From: Stomoxys calcitrans | Taxonomy: Eukaryota; Arthropoda; Insecta; Diptera; Muscidae | Reading direction: 5' to 3' | DNA length: 64,000 bases | Assembly (NCBI RefSeq): GCF_963082655.1 | Contig: NC_081554.1 | Span: 59,332,933-59,396,932, forward strand | Part shown: positions 42,650 to 52,739 of the stretch, one piece after another | Layout: the number at the start of each line of letters is the position of its first letter | Numbering within the stretch: position 1 is the stretch's first letter | Notes under the pieces: model-generated | What the model saw: the letters and a program-made list of their open reading frames with translations, nothing else | What the model was told of the DNA's origin: nothing | Databases searched by the model: none | Program-made: the position numbers and the translations under genes

Positions 42650-45115
42650 CGAACTTTTTTCAAATAAAACACAAATCATTTGAGATATTTCAAAATCTTT
42701 ATTATCAGCATGAAGTACAATTAGAACATTTATGAATGGAACTCAACTTCGTTGATATGGCCACCGCGGGCATGTTTGCATCTATCAATACGCTGGACCC
42801 AACTTTCGATGACTCGGCCACATATTTCAGCAGAAGTGGTGCCTATTTCCCATTCAATGTTGGCTTTGAGATTTTCCAACATCGTTGGCAATTTGGCATA
42901 TCCCAATGACTTGACGTAGATCCAAAGTAAATAGGCTAGAGCGTCAATTTCCAGTAACGACACGTCCAATCTACTGGGCCATTTCTTGAGATAACACGGT
43001 TGGCAAATTTACTCTTCAATAAATCGATTATAACGTGTGCTATAGGACTTCTGGCGCCGTCTCGTTGAAACCACATGTCGTCTAGGTCCAAATCATCCAA
43101 TTCAGGCCAAAAACAATAAAAAGGCGTTAAGTTCCGCCGGGCCGAACTTTGGATACCCATCACCTAGGGTATATATGTAAACCACCATTCATCAAAATCC
43201 GGTGAAAATTGCATGCCTTATGGACCATAACAGTTATATAGAAATATGATCCGATTTGAACCAAATACTAATAAGTCATTGTTTAATTATGTATAACAAA
43301 ATATTGGTCTTTTAAGTAGCTATATCTAAAAATAAACCGATCTGAACCATATATAACATGGATGTCGAAAAGCCTAACATAAGTCAATCTGTCAAATTTC
43401 AGTGAAATTTCAGAAAAATCGGATAATAAATATGGCTTTTATAGGCCTATGATCCTAAATTGGATGATCGGTCTATATGGCAGCTATGTCCAAATCTGGA
43501 CCGATCTAAGCCAAATTGATGAAGGATGTCGAAAGGCCTAACACAACTCACTGTCCCAAATTTCAGCAAAATTGGATAATAAATGTGACTTTTATGTGCC
43601 TAATACCCTAAATCGGAGGATCTATACCGATGGCAGCTAAATACAAATCTGGACCGATCTGAGTCAAATTAAAGAAGGATGTCGGAGGGCCTAACATAAC
43701 ACTTTGACCCAAATTTCTGCAAAATCGGATAATAAATGTGGCTTTTATTGGCCTAAGACCCTAAATCGGAGGATGGCAGCTATATCCAAATCTGGACCGA
43801 TCTGGGCCAAATTGACGGAGGATGTCGAAGGGCCTAACACAACTCTTTGTCCCAAATTTCAGCAAAATGGGATAATAAATACGACTTTTATGGGACTAAG
43901 ACCCTAAATCGGAAGATCGGTCTATATGGTAGCTATATTCAAATCTGGACCGATCTAGGTCAAATTGATGAAGGATGTCGAAGGACCTAACACAACTCTT
44001 TGTCCCAAATTTCTGCAAAATCGGGTAATAAATGTGGCTTTTATGGGCCCAAGACCCTAAATCGGAGGATCGGTCTATATGGCAGCTATATCCAAATCTG
44101 GACCGATCTGAAACAAATTGACGATGGATATTAAAGGGCCTAACACAACTCACTGACCCAAATTTCAGCAAAATCGGATAATAAATGTTGATTTCATGGG
44201 CCTAAGACCCTACATCTGCGGATCGGTCTATATGGGGGCTATGTCGAGATATAATCCGATATAGTCCACCTTCGAACTTAACCTGCTTATGGACAAAAAA
44301 TTAATCTGTGCAAAGTTTCAGCTCAATATCTTTATTTTTGAAGACTGTAGCGTGATTTAAACAGACAGACGGACGGACATGTCTAGATTGTCTTAGATTT
44401 TTACGCTGATCAAGAATATCAAGAATACTTCATGGGGTCGAAAATGGATATTTTTATGTGTTGCTAATAGAATGACAAAATAAATATACCTCATCCTTCG
44501 GTGGTGGATATAGTAATCAATAAGCATGAAACGGTAGTGTTGTCCATCCATTCACGATAACGTGACGATTGGTATGTATGACGACGAAGAAGTATGGGTC
44601 AATGACACCGCCGGCATGCACACTGGACCAATTTTTTTTTTTTTTTTTTTGATGATGAAGTGTTGATTTGTGAAGCACATGTAGATTTTCGCCTGACCAA
44701 CAATGCATATCTTGCCATAAGAAAATGATCTTCGTCACTGAGTAAAAGTCTCTGCAGTTAACGCTCTTAAAATAGCTGTCATCGACTGCGAATTTCGGTA
44801 GTAAATTTTTATGATTTGGAGACGTTGTTCATTCGTGTACTTTAGCATAATGAAAATTTTAAGTTTACTGAATAAATTGACAGTGGCAGTTCGGTGAACA
44901 GTGCACGAGTGCGCTAAAGTTGTCAGGTCCTTATTGGAAAACCCTTTATTACCCGTACTACTGCAAATTAGAAAGTTTTCCTCTTGACAACAATAAATCA
45001 GTTCAAAAACCCCGAAACAGGGTACATCGCAAGAAGATGACAGTTTACTGAAGCGAGGATAATACACGGTTCTGGGAGCACAATAAGACAATCTGAGCAA
45101 TTGGGCCCACCTTCT
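42650..45115 (-). mobile_element. Mariner/Tc1-type transposase pseudogene, split by an HP element
   Basis: On minus, the frame starts M-L-K-Y-T-N-E-Q-R-L-Q-I-I-K-I-Y-Y-R-N-S (about 44850), the helix-turn-helix N-terminus. A deletion after ILRALT jumps to the first catalytic region (SDEDHF) near 44735. Then HAGGVIDPYFF, an HP insertion (43114-44517), LDDLDLDDMWFQRDGA with the second Asp (about 43065), SKFANRVISRNGPVDW, and a C-terminus LLWIYVKSLGYAKLPTMLEN...RIDRCKHARGGHINEVEF ending near 42737. The third acidic motif is damaged. TIRs were not identified. Inactive. Confidence 0.75.
43114..44517 (-). mobile_element. HP element inserted in transposase pseudogene
   Basis: Left end caataaaaaggcgttaag, palindrome variant gttccgccgggccgaac, and acccatcacctagggt. 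Right end gacagacggacggacatgtc, tacttcatggggtcgaaaat and ccttcggtggtggatatag. About six type-1 monomers lie between. It breaks the mariner reading frame just before the DMWFQ motif. A CAATA appears on both sides (43114-43118, 44518-44522), but the left one also matches the element's own conserved CAAGTA end, so a duplication is not certain. Confidence 0.75.
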
Positions 45116-45129
45116 GGAGACTTTTAACC

Positions 45130-45900
45130 AAATCCTCGTCTGGTCAAAATTTTCACAGCGTTCCTAGGACTTTCATATACTTCGAAATCCTGGCAGGAGG
45201 CAAGAGTGGTGTTTATGCCTAAGCCCGGCAAGGCAAATTATGCGACACCAAAGGCCTACAGACCCATAAGCCCTACGTCCTTTCTACTCAAAACCATGGA
45301 ACGTATTGTGGACACCATAATAAAGAGTAGGACATCCAGCGAACTGCTCATATACAAACAGCATGCCTATGTCAAGGAAGGTCGTGCACGATGTTGTGCA
45401 TAAAATAGAAGAATCCTTCGATGCCAAAACGTACACACTGACGGTATGCATTGACATCGAGGGGGTTTTTAACAATGTGCGGAACGACACACTGATCCAA
45501 TCCTTAGACCAGTACCGGGTGGACCCGGTCCTTAGAGACTGGACACACCATATGATAAGGAATAGGTGGATAAATTGTGTGTTGCATGGCATAAATATAA
45601 GGGTGAAAGTGGCACAAGGCACGCTACAGGGGAGCATTTTATCGCCACTCCTATGGGTGACCACCATAAATAACCTATTACGGATGTTCAGTGAGGAGGG
45701 ATTTGAACCCGTCTGACGATGTTATAATACTTCTAAGGGGTAAGAATCCGAACGTGCTATGTAGAAGGGCCGAAAGGGTCTTGCATATTGCATATGACTG
45801 GGCTAGACCCAAAGGTCTCAATGTTAAGCCAGAGAAGACTGAAATATGCCTGTTCACGAGGAAGACAAAAGTGGGCCAATTTAACGCACAACGTTTCCAC
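45130..45900 (+). mobile_element. LINE family A RT fragment
   Basis: Starts at RLxKIFTxxLGLSYTxxSWQ-like sequence and continues EARVVFMPKPGKANYATPKA, FLLKTMERIVDTIIKSR, block A TVCIDIEGVFNNV (45445-45485), and block B VAQGTLQGSILSPLLW. The YADD box is lost by a small deletion (EPV joins directly to DDVIILL in another frame near 45712). The thumb is cut off at 45900 after VGQFNAQRF. It covers a section missing from the 29-kb copy, but the two are far apart. Confidence 0.8.
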
Positions 45901-46339
45901 AGTAGTGGTGTAGGGTATACAAATTTAAAAGTCGGAAATGCGAGAGGGCCCTACCAAGAAACACCCGGCCCACCTAGATCCTAGAAATTTTGCATATGAT
46001 TTTAAAGAGATATCAAAAGGCTGATTTTTCACGAGTTTTTTTCGATTCTATACCGATTTGTGTCTACATATTTGACTCAAACCCAAAACATGAACTAATT
46101 TCCATTACACCCCACGTAACCTCAAAAAGGAAATCCTTTTGTGAAGGACTGCTCCATGCATGCACGTTAGATTGTAAGTTTATTTAAAATAAAGTCACTT
46201 TTTGTTTCATCTGTTATCCATTTTTGTTTCCAATGGACAACATTTCTTTTGTTATATATAAACATAATTTAAACTCAAAGAAAATCGTAAGCCTAAAAGA
46301 AAAAAATTCTATAAAAATTAGCAAAATTATAAACTGGAC

Positions 46340-46740
46340 TCCAAGTCTGTCTGTCGACAATACTCTAATATTTGAACTAGCAAAGTGAGTAAACCCAAAA
46401 TTTTGAAAAATGTATATTATTGATGTCGGTCGATAAGGATTATTGGGATTGGGTAAAGTCGAACCATGCAAAGACATGACCGATCTCCTAATAAGACTTC
46501 TAGAACCCCTAAAGGCCGCAATTCTTATCCGATTTCTCTGTAATTTTGCAAAATGACTTCTGTTACGACTCGCAATATCCACTCCTAGTATGGTCCATAA
46601 TGGTCTTAAGTCTTATTTAGATCCCATACAAACCGTTTTCCAGATCAGACTGAACCTCTAATCTCATATATCTCCCATATACATCGATTTCCTGATTAGA
46701 CTTTATGAACCTCTCGAGCATTGTTAAGACTTTCAATACC
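46340..46740 (+). repeat. HP core monomers with far-end scrap
   Basis: In complement orientation: caagtctgtctgtcgacaat (remnant of the gacagac block), gaccgatctcctaataagac, aattcttatccgatttctct and atcccatacaaaccgttttc. Neither end is complete. It directly precedes the second transposase pseudogene. Confidence 0.5.
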
Positions 46741-47440
46741 TGTGATAAGTACAGGGTTTTTTTTTCAGAGACGCTACAAAATTAGACCGATAGGGGCATC
46801 AGAAGATGCCATATTTTTTGCCGCTCTTTTGACATTTCTCTTCAGTAAGGTTTGCCATTTCACTATGGAAAGATATACGAGCCAACAACGAGTCGAAATT
46901 ATTAAAATTTACTATCGAAATTCGGAGTCGTTTTCATCGAAAAATCATCTTCAGCGATAAGGCTCATTTCCAGCTGAATGGTTTCGTCAATAAGCAAAAT
47001 ATGCGATATTATCCAGACAGCCATACACACGTACTCCATGAGCCATCAATGCATCCCGAAAAAATTACAGTTTGATGACGTTTATAGGCCGGCGGCGTCA
47101 TTGGGCCGTACTTCTTCCGTGATGATCAAAACCGGCCCGTTACTATGGATGGGAATCCCTACAGTTCAATAATAACAGAATACTTTTTCGCCCCTATTGG
47201 ATGATATGAACTTGGAGGGCATGCCACAAGCCACACAGCAAATGTCACAATCAGTTTATTGGAAACCAAGTTTGGAGAACATGTTATCGCACGAAATGGT
47301 GCAGTCGATTGGCCGATTTGACACCGTTAGACAATTTCATGTGGGGCTATGTCAAGTCAATGATCTATGCCAACAAGACAGGGACAATGGATGAACTTCG
47401 TATGAATATCGAACGCGAAACTGCAGCACAAATACTGAGT
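46741..47440 (+). pseudogene. Second mariner/Tc1-type transposase pseudogene
   Basis: An N-terminus M-E-R-Y-T-S-Q-Q-R-V-E-I-I-K-I-Y-Y-R-N-S (from 46865) jumps over an internal deletion to FHRKIIFSDKAHFQLNGFVN (first catalytic Asp region, 46930-46990), then VNKQNMRYYPDS, GRTSSVMIKTGPLLWM, NVTISLLETKFGEHVIARNGAVDW, and TMDELRMNIERETAAQI near 47395-47430. It is related to the 42.65-45.1 kb copy, but is in opposite orientation and has different lesions. The middle Asp motif (DGA) is lost. It ends where an RTE 5' module begins. Confidence 0.7.
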
Positions 47441-47444
47441 GTCT

Positions 47445-47630
47445 ATGATGCTCGATATGACAGGGCGAGTTATTGGCGCCTTTAAATAACCAATGTCCAC
47501 CCCGTTCCCGTGGCGATCGGTACTTTGGACCGGAACGAGTTTGCTCGCCTGCAGGAGCTCGACGAGGATCGCCACCTCCACATGAGAATGTGGCTACAAC
47601 TACAACAACGCCTTACTTCAAACGGACATG
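47445..47630 (+). repeat. RTE-associated 5' module
   Basis: tgatgctcgatatgacaggg then gcgagttattggcgccttta correspond to the sequence at 13625-13670 preceding the RTE endonuclease. Here it is followed by a short frame LDRNEFARLQELDEDRHLHM, which also follows the module at 63.4 kb (MDQNELAHLQELEEDRNLHL) but not at 13.7 kb. Confidence 0.6.
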
Positions 47631-47639
47631 TTAAACCGA

Positions 47640-48700
47640 TTGGGACAATATGGTGGACGACCAGGACAATACGGGATTCAAGCGAAAGTTACTTGAAAGT
47701 AGAATACGAAATCTATATGAAAATGTCGGGTATTACCGAAACAATATGGCATTTTAATGAAAGACATTTGTGGGTTAATTTGAACCATGTCCAAAAGGAA
47801 CTGCAAACACTTAAGTGTGTAGCGATGCACACCGGGCCAGATGGTCTGCTTATAAATTGAAATCTCACAAAGGACATGACAAATGGTTTTTTGCCTGTTA
47901 GGGCAAAGATCATTTCATAATTTTTCGTCTATTTCTCTCTTGAGATGAGTTTAATGACCGAAGTTTTCTTGCCATGGAAAAAGAAAGGTGGAAATCCCCA
48001 ACTGTGAGTGAGAGGAGTAACCGAGTTAACCAATCCCTATAAAATTTGGCCACGAATTGGCTTTGAAAATCATTCTTCTTTGAGAAATTTTTCCTTGAGA
48101 CTTCTATTACTGGCACCAAAGTTTTAAAAATAGTATTTTTTAAAACAAAATATTGTGTGTGTGTCTGTCTACAATATTTGTATGTTCTCTGACAGTTGAC
48201 GTGTGTGACAGCGGAAGTTAGCCATTTTTTACAATGAATCAAAATAAAAAAAAAAGAAATATTTCCTCCATTTTCAGCTCAATTCTTTTCTATCGTAGCC
48301 ATAGCAAAACTTAAATTGTGCCATTGATGCTTTGCTTTTGTATGAGTTTCTAAACGCACATGCACTCCCAGCATAGTTGTGTGTGACTAAGTGTGAGCAC
48401 GTGACAAAATATATGTTTTGCTTTCGGAAGTGTATGTAGGGGTATGTACGTATGGGTATGGGTGTGAAAACGTCATGTTGCATAACATGAAGCATAGAAG
48501 AAACGATAATAAATACTATAACAGAATGCAGAGTTGCCGATGTATTTTTACTTTTTAAACCGAAAATATTGAATTGACTATTTATTTTGAAATATCTCTA
48601 TTATTAATGGGAAGATTCTAACAAAAGGGCTTAAAGTTTAGCCGGCCCAAATTTATTGTACTCTCCTTAGGAATGTCAATGAGCAATTTTGCCATAGCGC
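47640..48700. other. Unrecognised non-coding DNA
   Basis: A 110-codon minus frame (47910-48242) and shorter ones lack any recognisable motif. GT-rich patches lie near 48155-48170. No repeat landmarks seen. Confidence 0.4.
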
Positions 48701-48711
48701 TCGTCTGAATA

Positions 48712-49024
48712 GAAGGCCACGGCAATGCAGAGGTTAGCATGCCCATCTAGATGCTGAACTCACTGGGCTTGAAAACTGGCGATAACATCAGAAACAATTT
48801 TCAGTGGTGGTTATCCCCTCCTGGCAACATTTGTGAGGTCCTATGCCATGTAAAACTTCTACCCAAAGAGGTGTCGCACTGTGGTACACCTTCCGGACTC
48901 GGCTATAAAAAGGAGGCCCCTTATCATGGAGCTAAAACTTGAATCGTACAGCACTCATTCATATATGAAAAGTGTGTCCTTGTTCCTTGGCGGAATTGTG
49001 CATGGGCAAAATCGCATTTGCCCT
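48712..49024 (+). mobile_element. tRNA-derived SINE with 8-bp TSD
   Basis: The head is ggccacggcaatgcagaggt (A box mutated) and cactgggcttgaaaactggc (B box mutated). Body: tcagtggtggttatcccctc, aggtgtcgcactgtggtaca, then ggctataaaaaggaggcccc. Tail: ttgtgcatgggcaaaatcgc then atttgc. TCTGAATA flanks both sides (48704-48711 and 49025-49032). It sits just outside the end of the LINE A copy at 49053. Confidence 0.85.
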
Positions 49025-49674
49025 TCTGAATAATGTCCGCATTATCCAGTAGGTTAGGTTAGGTTAGGTTGAAAATAGGGTGCAAATATTAATCCGCCCC
49101 ATGCCACTATGGACATACACCTAAGCCAGTAATCAACTTGTTGTGCGCTCTAAAAACTATAAAGTAACCTCTAAAAAAAATTTTTAAGTTAGGAATTCCG
49201 TGCTACTTACAAAATACCCCAATTGTTTTCAATGCCACTTCCCTAAGTTGGTTCATGTCTGATATTGTATCTCCACCCAAGTACCGGTATCTGTTGGACG
49301 CGAAAGCCGGGCAATGGCAAATGAAATGCTCCAAGGTCTCATCATCTTCCCCGCATGCCCTACACATGCTATCACTTGCCGCACCGATTTCATAAAGGTG
49401 AACTCGTAGTCCTATGTGCCCCGTTATAATACCAATAGCTATACTGACCTCCTTCTAACTTCCTTTTAGTAATAGCCTCGTCTTCTCATGATCTGGATCC
49501 CCCCATGCGATTTTCACCGTTCTACCTACCGTTTCACCCTTCCACCGGGATGCGCATTCGTCGCCCACTCCCTTAACTCGCACTGCGTCGACCCGAAAGG
49601 CATAGGGTTAACCAAGTTTATTGACGGCAGTCCTCTGGCCTTCACCGCCAAATCCTATGCCCTTTAATTTTCCC

Positions 49675-50292
49675 TTATTCCGTTATGGCCCGGCATCCAA
49701 ACGATGCGGATTTTCCCATCCTCAGAGAAGGCGTTAATCTCTGCAAGACTGTTCGTGACCTTACCGTCCTGGTTGTTATTGCCCTTATGGCAATTTTACT
49801 GTCGGTAAAGATGTTCACACTCGACGTCCTCGCGTTAGCACCACACCACTTTACGCATTCCGTGATCGGTCGGATCTCCGCCTGCAGGACCGTATTATGG
49901 TCAGGCAGTCCAAAACAGATGTCAGTCCCTGGGTTTTCAATGTAAACCCCTAGACCCACTCTGTCCTCTAGCTTTGATCCATCCGTGTTACATGATCTTC
50001 CAAATGGCAATGCTAGGGCTCCGTCAATCCAAAACTGTGCCGATGGCAGCAGTGCGTCGCAACCGACTTCAAGGTTCATTTCAGGTATCCGATCGGAAAC
50101 CTCTTCCCTTCCTTCCAGGTTTCCTATCGTCGCCTCGATTATACCGCGATGGTATGAGCTGCTCCCATCCTCAATCCATTCTACCATCGCCTTAAGTCTC
50201 ATAGCCGTAGTGTCTGCCTCACACTTAATCTGTATGTCAATGGGTCGGATATCTAGAATAGTCTCCAGTGCCCTAGTGGGCGTGGTCCTCAT
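49675..50292 (-). pseudogene. LINE A connection region and RNase H frame
   Basis: 205 codons: TPTRALETILDIRPIDIQIK, then EWIEDGSSSYHRGIIEAT, then RNase H with SCNTDGSKLEDRVGLGVYIE (first Asp), NTVLQAEIRPITE (Glu) and NIFTDSKIAIRAITTRTVRS (second Asp). It terminates at SFGCRAITE by a frameshift just before the GHNG block. Y to N substitution precedes the first Asp (NTDG for YTDG). Confidence 0.75.
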
Positions 50293-51088
50293 CGCTCCGT
50301 CTATGCCAAGACAACATGTTCTCTGAACCTGTTGTATGGTCCTTATGGTTGCACTTTTTCTCCATCGCAGTCCACCAAACTACTGAGGCGTAAGTAAGTA
50401 TTGGTCTAATCACGCTCCTGTAGAGCCAGTGGACTATCCTAGGATTCAGGCCCCATTTCGAGCCTACGGCCCGTCTACATAGTGCCCAACATCTGTGAGC
50501 CTTCTCAGTACGCTCCTGAATGTGACACTTCCAATTCAGTTTCCTGTCCAAGATCACACCTAAGTATTTGACTTTGTCAGTTATCGAAATCGTCTTATTG
50601 AGGAAACGTGGTGCGTTAAATTGGCCCACCTTCGTCTTCCTCGTGAACAGGCATATTTCAGTCTTCTCTGGGTTAACATTGAGACATCTGGGTCTAGCCC
50701 AGTCATATGCCATATGCAAGACCCTTTCGGTCCTTCTGCATAGCTCGTTCCGATCTTTAGCCCTTAGAAGTGTTATGACATCGTCTGTGTAGCAGACGGG
50801 TTCAAATCCCTCCTCAGTCAGCATCCGTAATAGGTCATTTATGGTGGTCACCCATAGGAGTGGCGAATAAATGCTCCTCTGTGGCGTGCTCTTTGCCACT
50901 TTCTCCCTTATATTTATGCCATGGGACACACAATTTATGCACCTGTTTCTTAGCATATGGTTTATCCAGCCTCTAAGGATCGGGTCCACCCGGTACTGGT
51001 CTAAGGATTGGATCAGTGTGTCGCTCCGGACATTGTTAAAAGCCCCCGTCGATGTCAATGCATACCGCCAGCGTGTACGTTTTGGCAT
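50273..51088 (-). pseudogene. LINE A RT palm and thumb frame
   Basis: 271 codons, the longest authentic coding remnant in the window. From block A (STGAFNNVRSDTLIQSLDQY; the IDIE before it is lost by a frameshift) through REKVAKSTPQRSIYSPLLW (block B, QR where QGG is expected), EPVCYTDDVITLL (block C, Y-T-D-D at 50780-50791), NVNPEKTEICLFTRKTKVGQ, KYLGVILDRKLNWKCHIQE and SKWGLNPRIVHWLYRSVIRP. It leaves the frame after MEKKCN because of the +1 insertion (50345-50352). Reverse transcription is the ancestral role; altered block B and C suggest inactivity. Confidence 0.85.
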
Positions 51089-51258
51089 CGAACGATTCCT
51101 CTATTTTATGCACAACCTCGTGCAGGGCAATCTCCACCGACCTTCCCTCTGGATGTCATACTCTTTATCAAGGTGTCCACAATACGTTCCATGGTTTTGA
51201 ATAGAAAGGACGTAAGGCTTATGGGTCTGTAGGCCTTTGGTGTCGCATAACTTGCCTT

Positions 51259-51587
51259 AGAGGCCACCGTAGCGCAGAGTTTGGCATGTCCGCCTATGAC
51301 GCAGAACGCTTGGGTTCGAATCCTGGTGAGACAATCAGAAAAAAAATTTTCAGCGGTGATTTTCCTCTCCTAATGCTGGCAACATTTATGTGGTACTATG
51401 CCATGCAAAACTTCTCTCCAAAAGAGGTGTCGCACTGCGGCACGCCTTTCGGACTCGGCTATGGAAAAGGAGGCCCCTTATCATTGAGGTTAAAAAACTT
51501 GAATCGGACTGCACTCATTGATATGTGAGAAGTTTGCCTCTGTTCCTTAGTGGAATGTTCATGGGCGAAATTTGCATTTGCATTTGC
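51259..51587 (+). mobile_element. tRNA-derived SINE, full length, in LINE A RT
   Basis: 329 bp. Head: ggccaccgtagcgcagagtt with A box tagcgcagagt, and B box gggttcgaatcctgg. Body: ttttcagcggtgattttcct, aggtgtcgcactgcggcacg, ggctatggaaaaggaggccc, ctgcactcattgatatgtga. Tail: tttgcatttgcatttgc (ATTTGC repeats). Target duplication AACTTG(C/T)CTT at 51249-51258 and 51588-51597. It interrupts LINE A between PKPGK and YATPKAYRP, and is therefore younger than that LINE insertion. Confidence 0.92.
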
Positions 51588-52169
51588 AACTTGTCTTGCC
51601 GGGCTTAGGCACCACCCTTGCATCCTGCCAGACTTTCGGAGTATATGAAAGTCCTAGGCACACTGTGAAAATTTTGGCCAGACGAGGCGCCAGATAGTCT
51701 GCCTCTTTCTGTAGTAACGCCGGAAATATCCCATCAGGTCCGGGTGACTTAAATGGTTTGAAGCTCCTCAAGGATTCCTTCACCATAAATTCCGTTATCA
51801 CAAACCTTCGATCAACGTCCATATTCCAAGATTCCGGTGTCCCCGCGAGTCCCGTCGTATCCTGTGGAAAATGGGTTTTCATCAAAAGCCTCAACATGTC
51901 CTCCGTTGTCTCTGCTCTCATTCCCATATCGTCTACTAAAATTCCAGTTTGGTCATGGGTTTTGGAGAGAAACTTTTTTATCTTGGCGGCGTCATTAACG
52001 CTATCGACCTGTTCGCAGAAAAGCTTTCAGCAGGCACGTTTTGTCGTTCTGATAATTTTAGTGTATTCCATGAGCCGTATGCTCTGTTAAAAAGTCTGCG
52101 GAACTTTTTCCCAATATTGCGAATCTCCTTGGTCATCCAGGGTTTTTCTTGGGCTGATTTCCTTTCCCG

Positions 52170-52485
52170 GAGGAGGCCACCGTAGCGCAGAGATTAGAAT
52201 GTCTGCATATGACGCTGAACGCCTGGGTTCGAATCCTGGCGAGATCATAAAAAAAAATTTAAGCAATGGTTTTCCCCTCCTAATGCTGGCAACATTTGTG
52301 AGGTACTATGCCATGTAAAACTTCTCTCCAACGAGGTATCGCACTGCGGCACGCCGTTCGGACTCGGCTATAAAAAGGAGGCCCCTTATCATTGAGCTTA
52401 AAACTTGAATCGGGCTGCACTCATTGATATGTGAGAAGTTTGCCCCTGTTCCTTAATGGAATGTTCATGGGCAAAATTTGCATTT
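52170..52485 (+). mobile_element. tRNA-derived SINE, full length, in LINE A linker
   Basis: 316 bp with head gaggaggccaccgtagcgca, B box gggttcgaatcctggcgag, body gctataaaaaggaggcccct, and tail atgggcaaaatttgcattt. Target duplication gatttccttt(c/t)ccg at 52156-52169 and 52486-52499, 14 bp with one mismatch. A box tagcgcagaga is intact. Of all copies, it best represents the consensus together with 51259-51587. Confidence 0.93.
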
Positions 52486-52739
52486 GATTTCCTTTTCCGT
52501 AGAGGACAACTAGCTTCGAAGGATCCCACCAGTGCAGTCGTAATCCTGTTGACATTGACGTCAATCTCTTCTATGCTTGGACAATCTAAATTATCTTCAC
52601 CAAGTCTTCTTTTGAGTAGTCTTCCGAATTTTGTCCAGTTGGTCTTCAACTTATTGCGGAAGCTTATCGGATTCGGCGCTGGCCGTGCTATTCTAAACCT
52701 AATTTAGCGATGGTCAGAGAAGCATTATCCAGTAGTAGA

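Larger units (their letters stand above)
49053..52721 (-). mobile_element. LINE family A, longest copy, perfect 14-bp TSD
   Basis: Flanked by GCATTATCCAGTAG on both sides (49039-49052, 52722-52735). On minus it begins at the endonuclease C-terminal S-D-H motif (about 52711-52720), so it is 5'-truncated. It proceeds through linker (KTNWTKFGRLLKRRLGEDNL), fingers (SFKPFKSPGPDGIFPALLQK; PKPGKTS), palm, thumb, connection, RNase H, knuckle (CRACGEDDETLEHFICHC, about 49320-49375), and the 3' UTR, ending in four AACCT repeats (49051-49070 in complement). Two SINEs interrupt it (51259-51587; 52170-52485). It carries the +1 insertion shared with the 29-kb copy. RT box reads YTDD. Confidence 0.92.

Noticed and set aside
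47910..48242. 110-codon minus-strand frame as a host gene
   Set aside because: No recognisable motif, low-complexity surroundings, and no second line of evidence such as splice sites or a conserved domain.
49051..49070. Interstitial telomere repeat (TTAGG)
   Set aside because: Only four units, exactly at the 3' end of a LINE copy with a defined target duplication; better explained as the element's tail.
51259..51587. Possible functional tRNA gene (A and B boxes present)
   Set aside because: The head is part of a multi-copy ~320-bp SINE with target duplications; acceptor and anticodon arms do not form a convincing tRNA.
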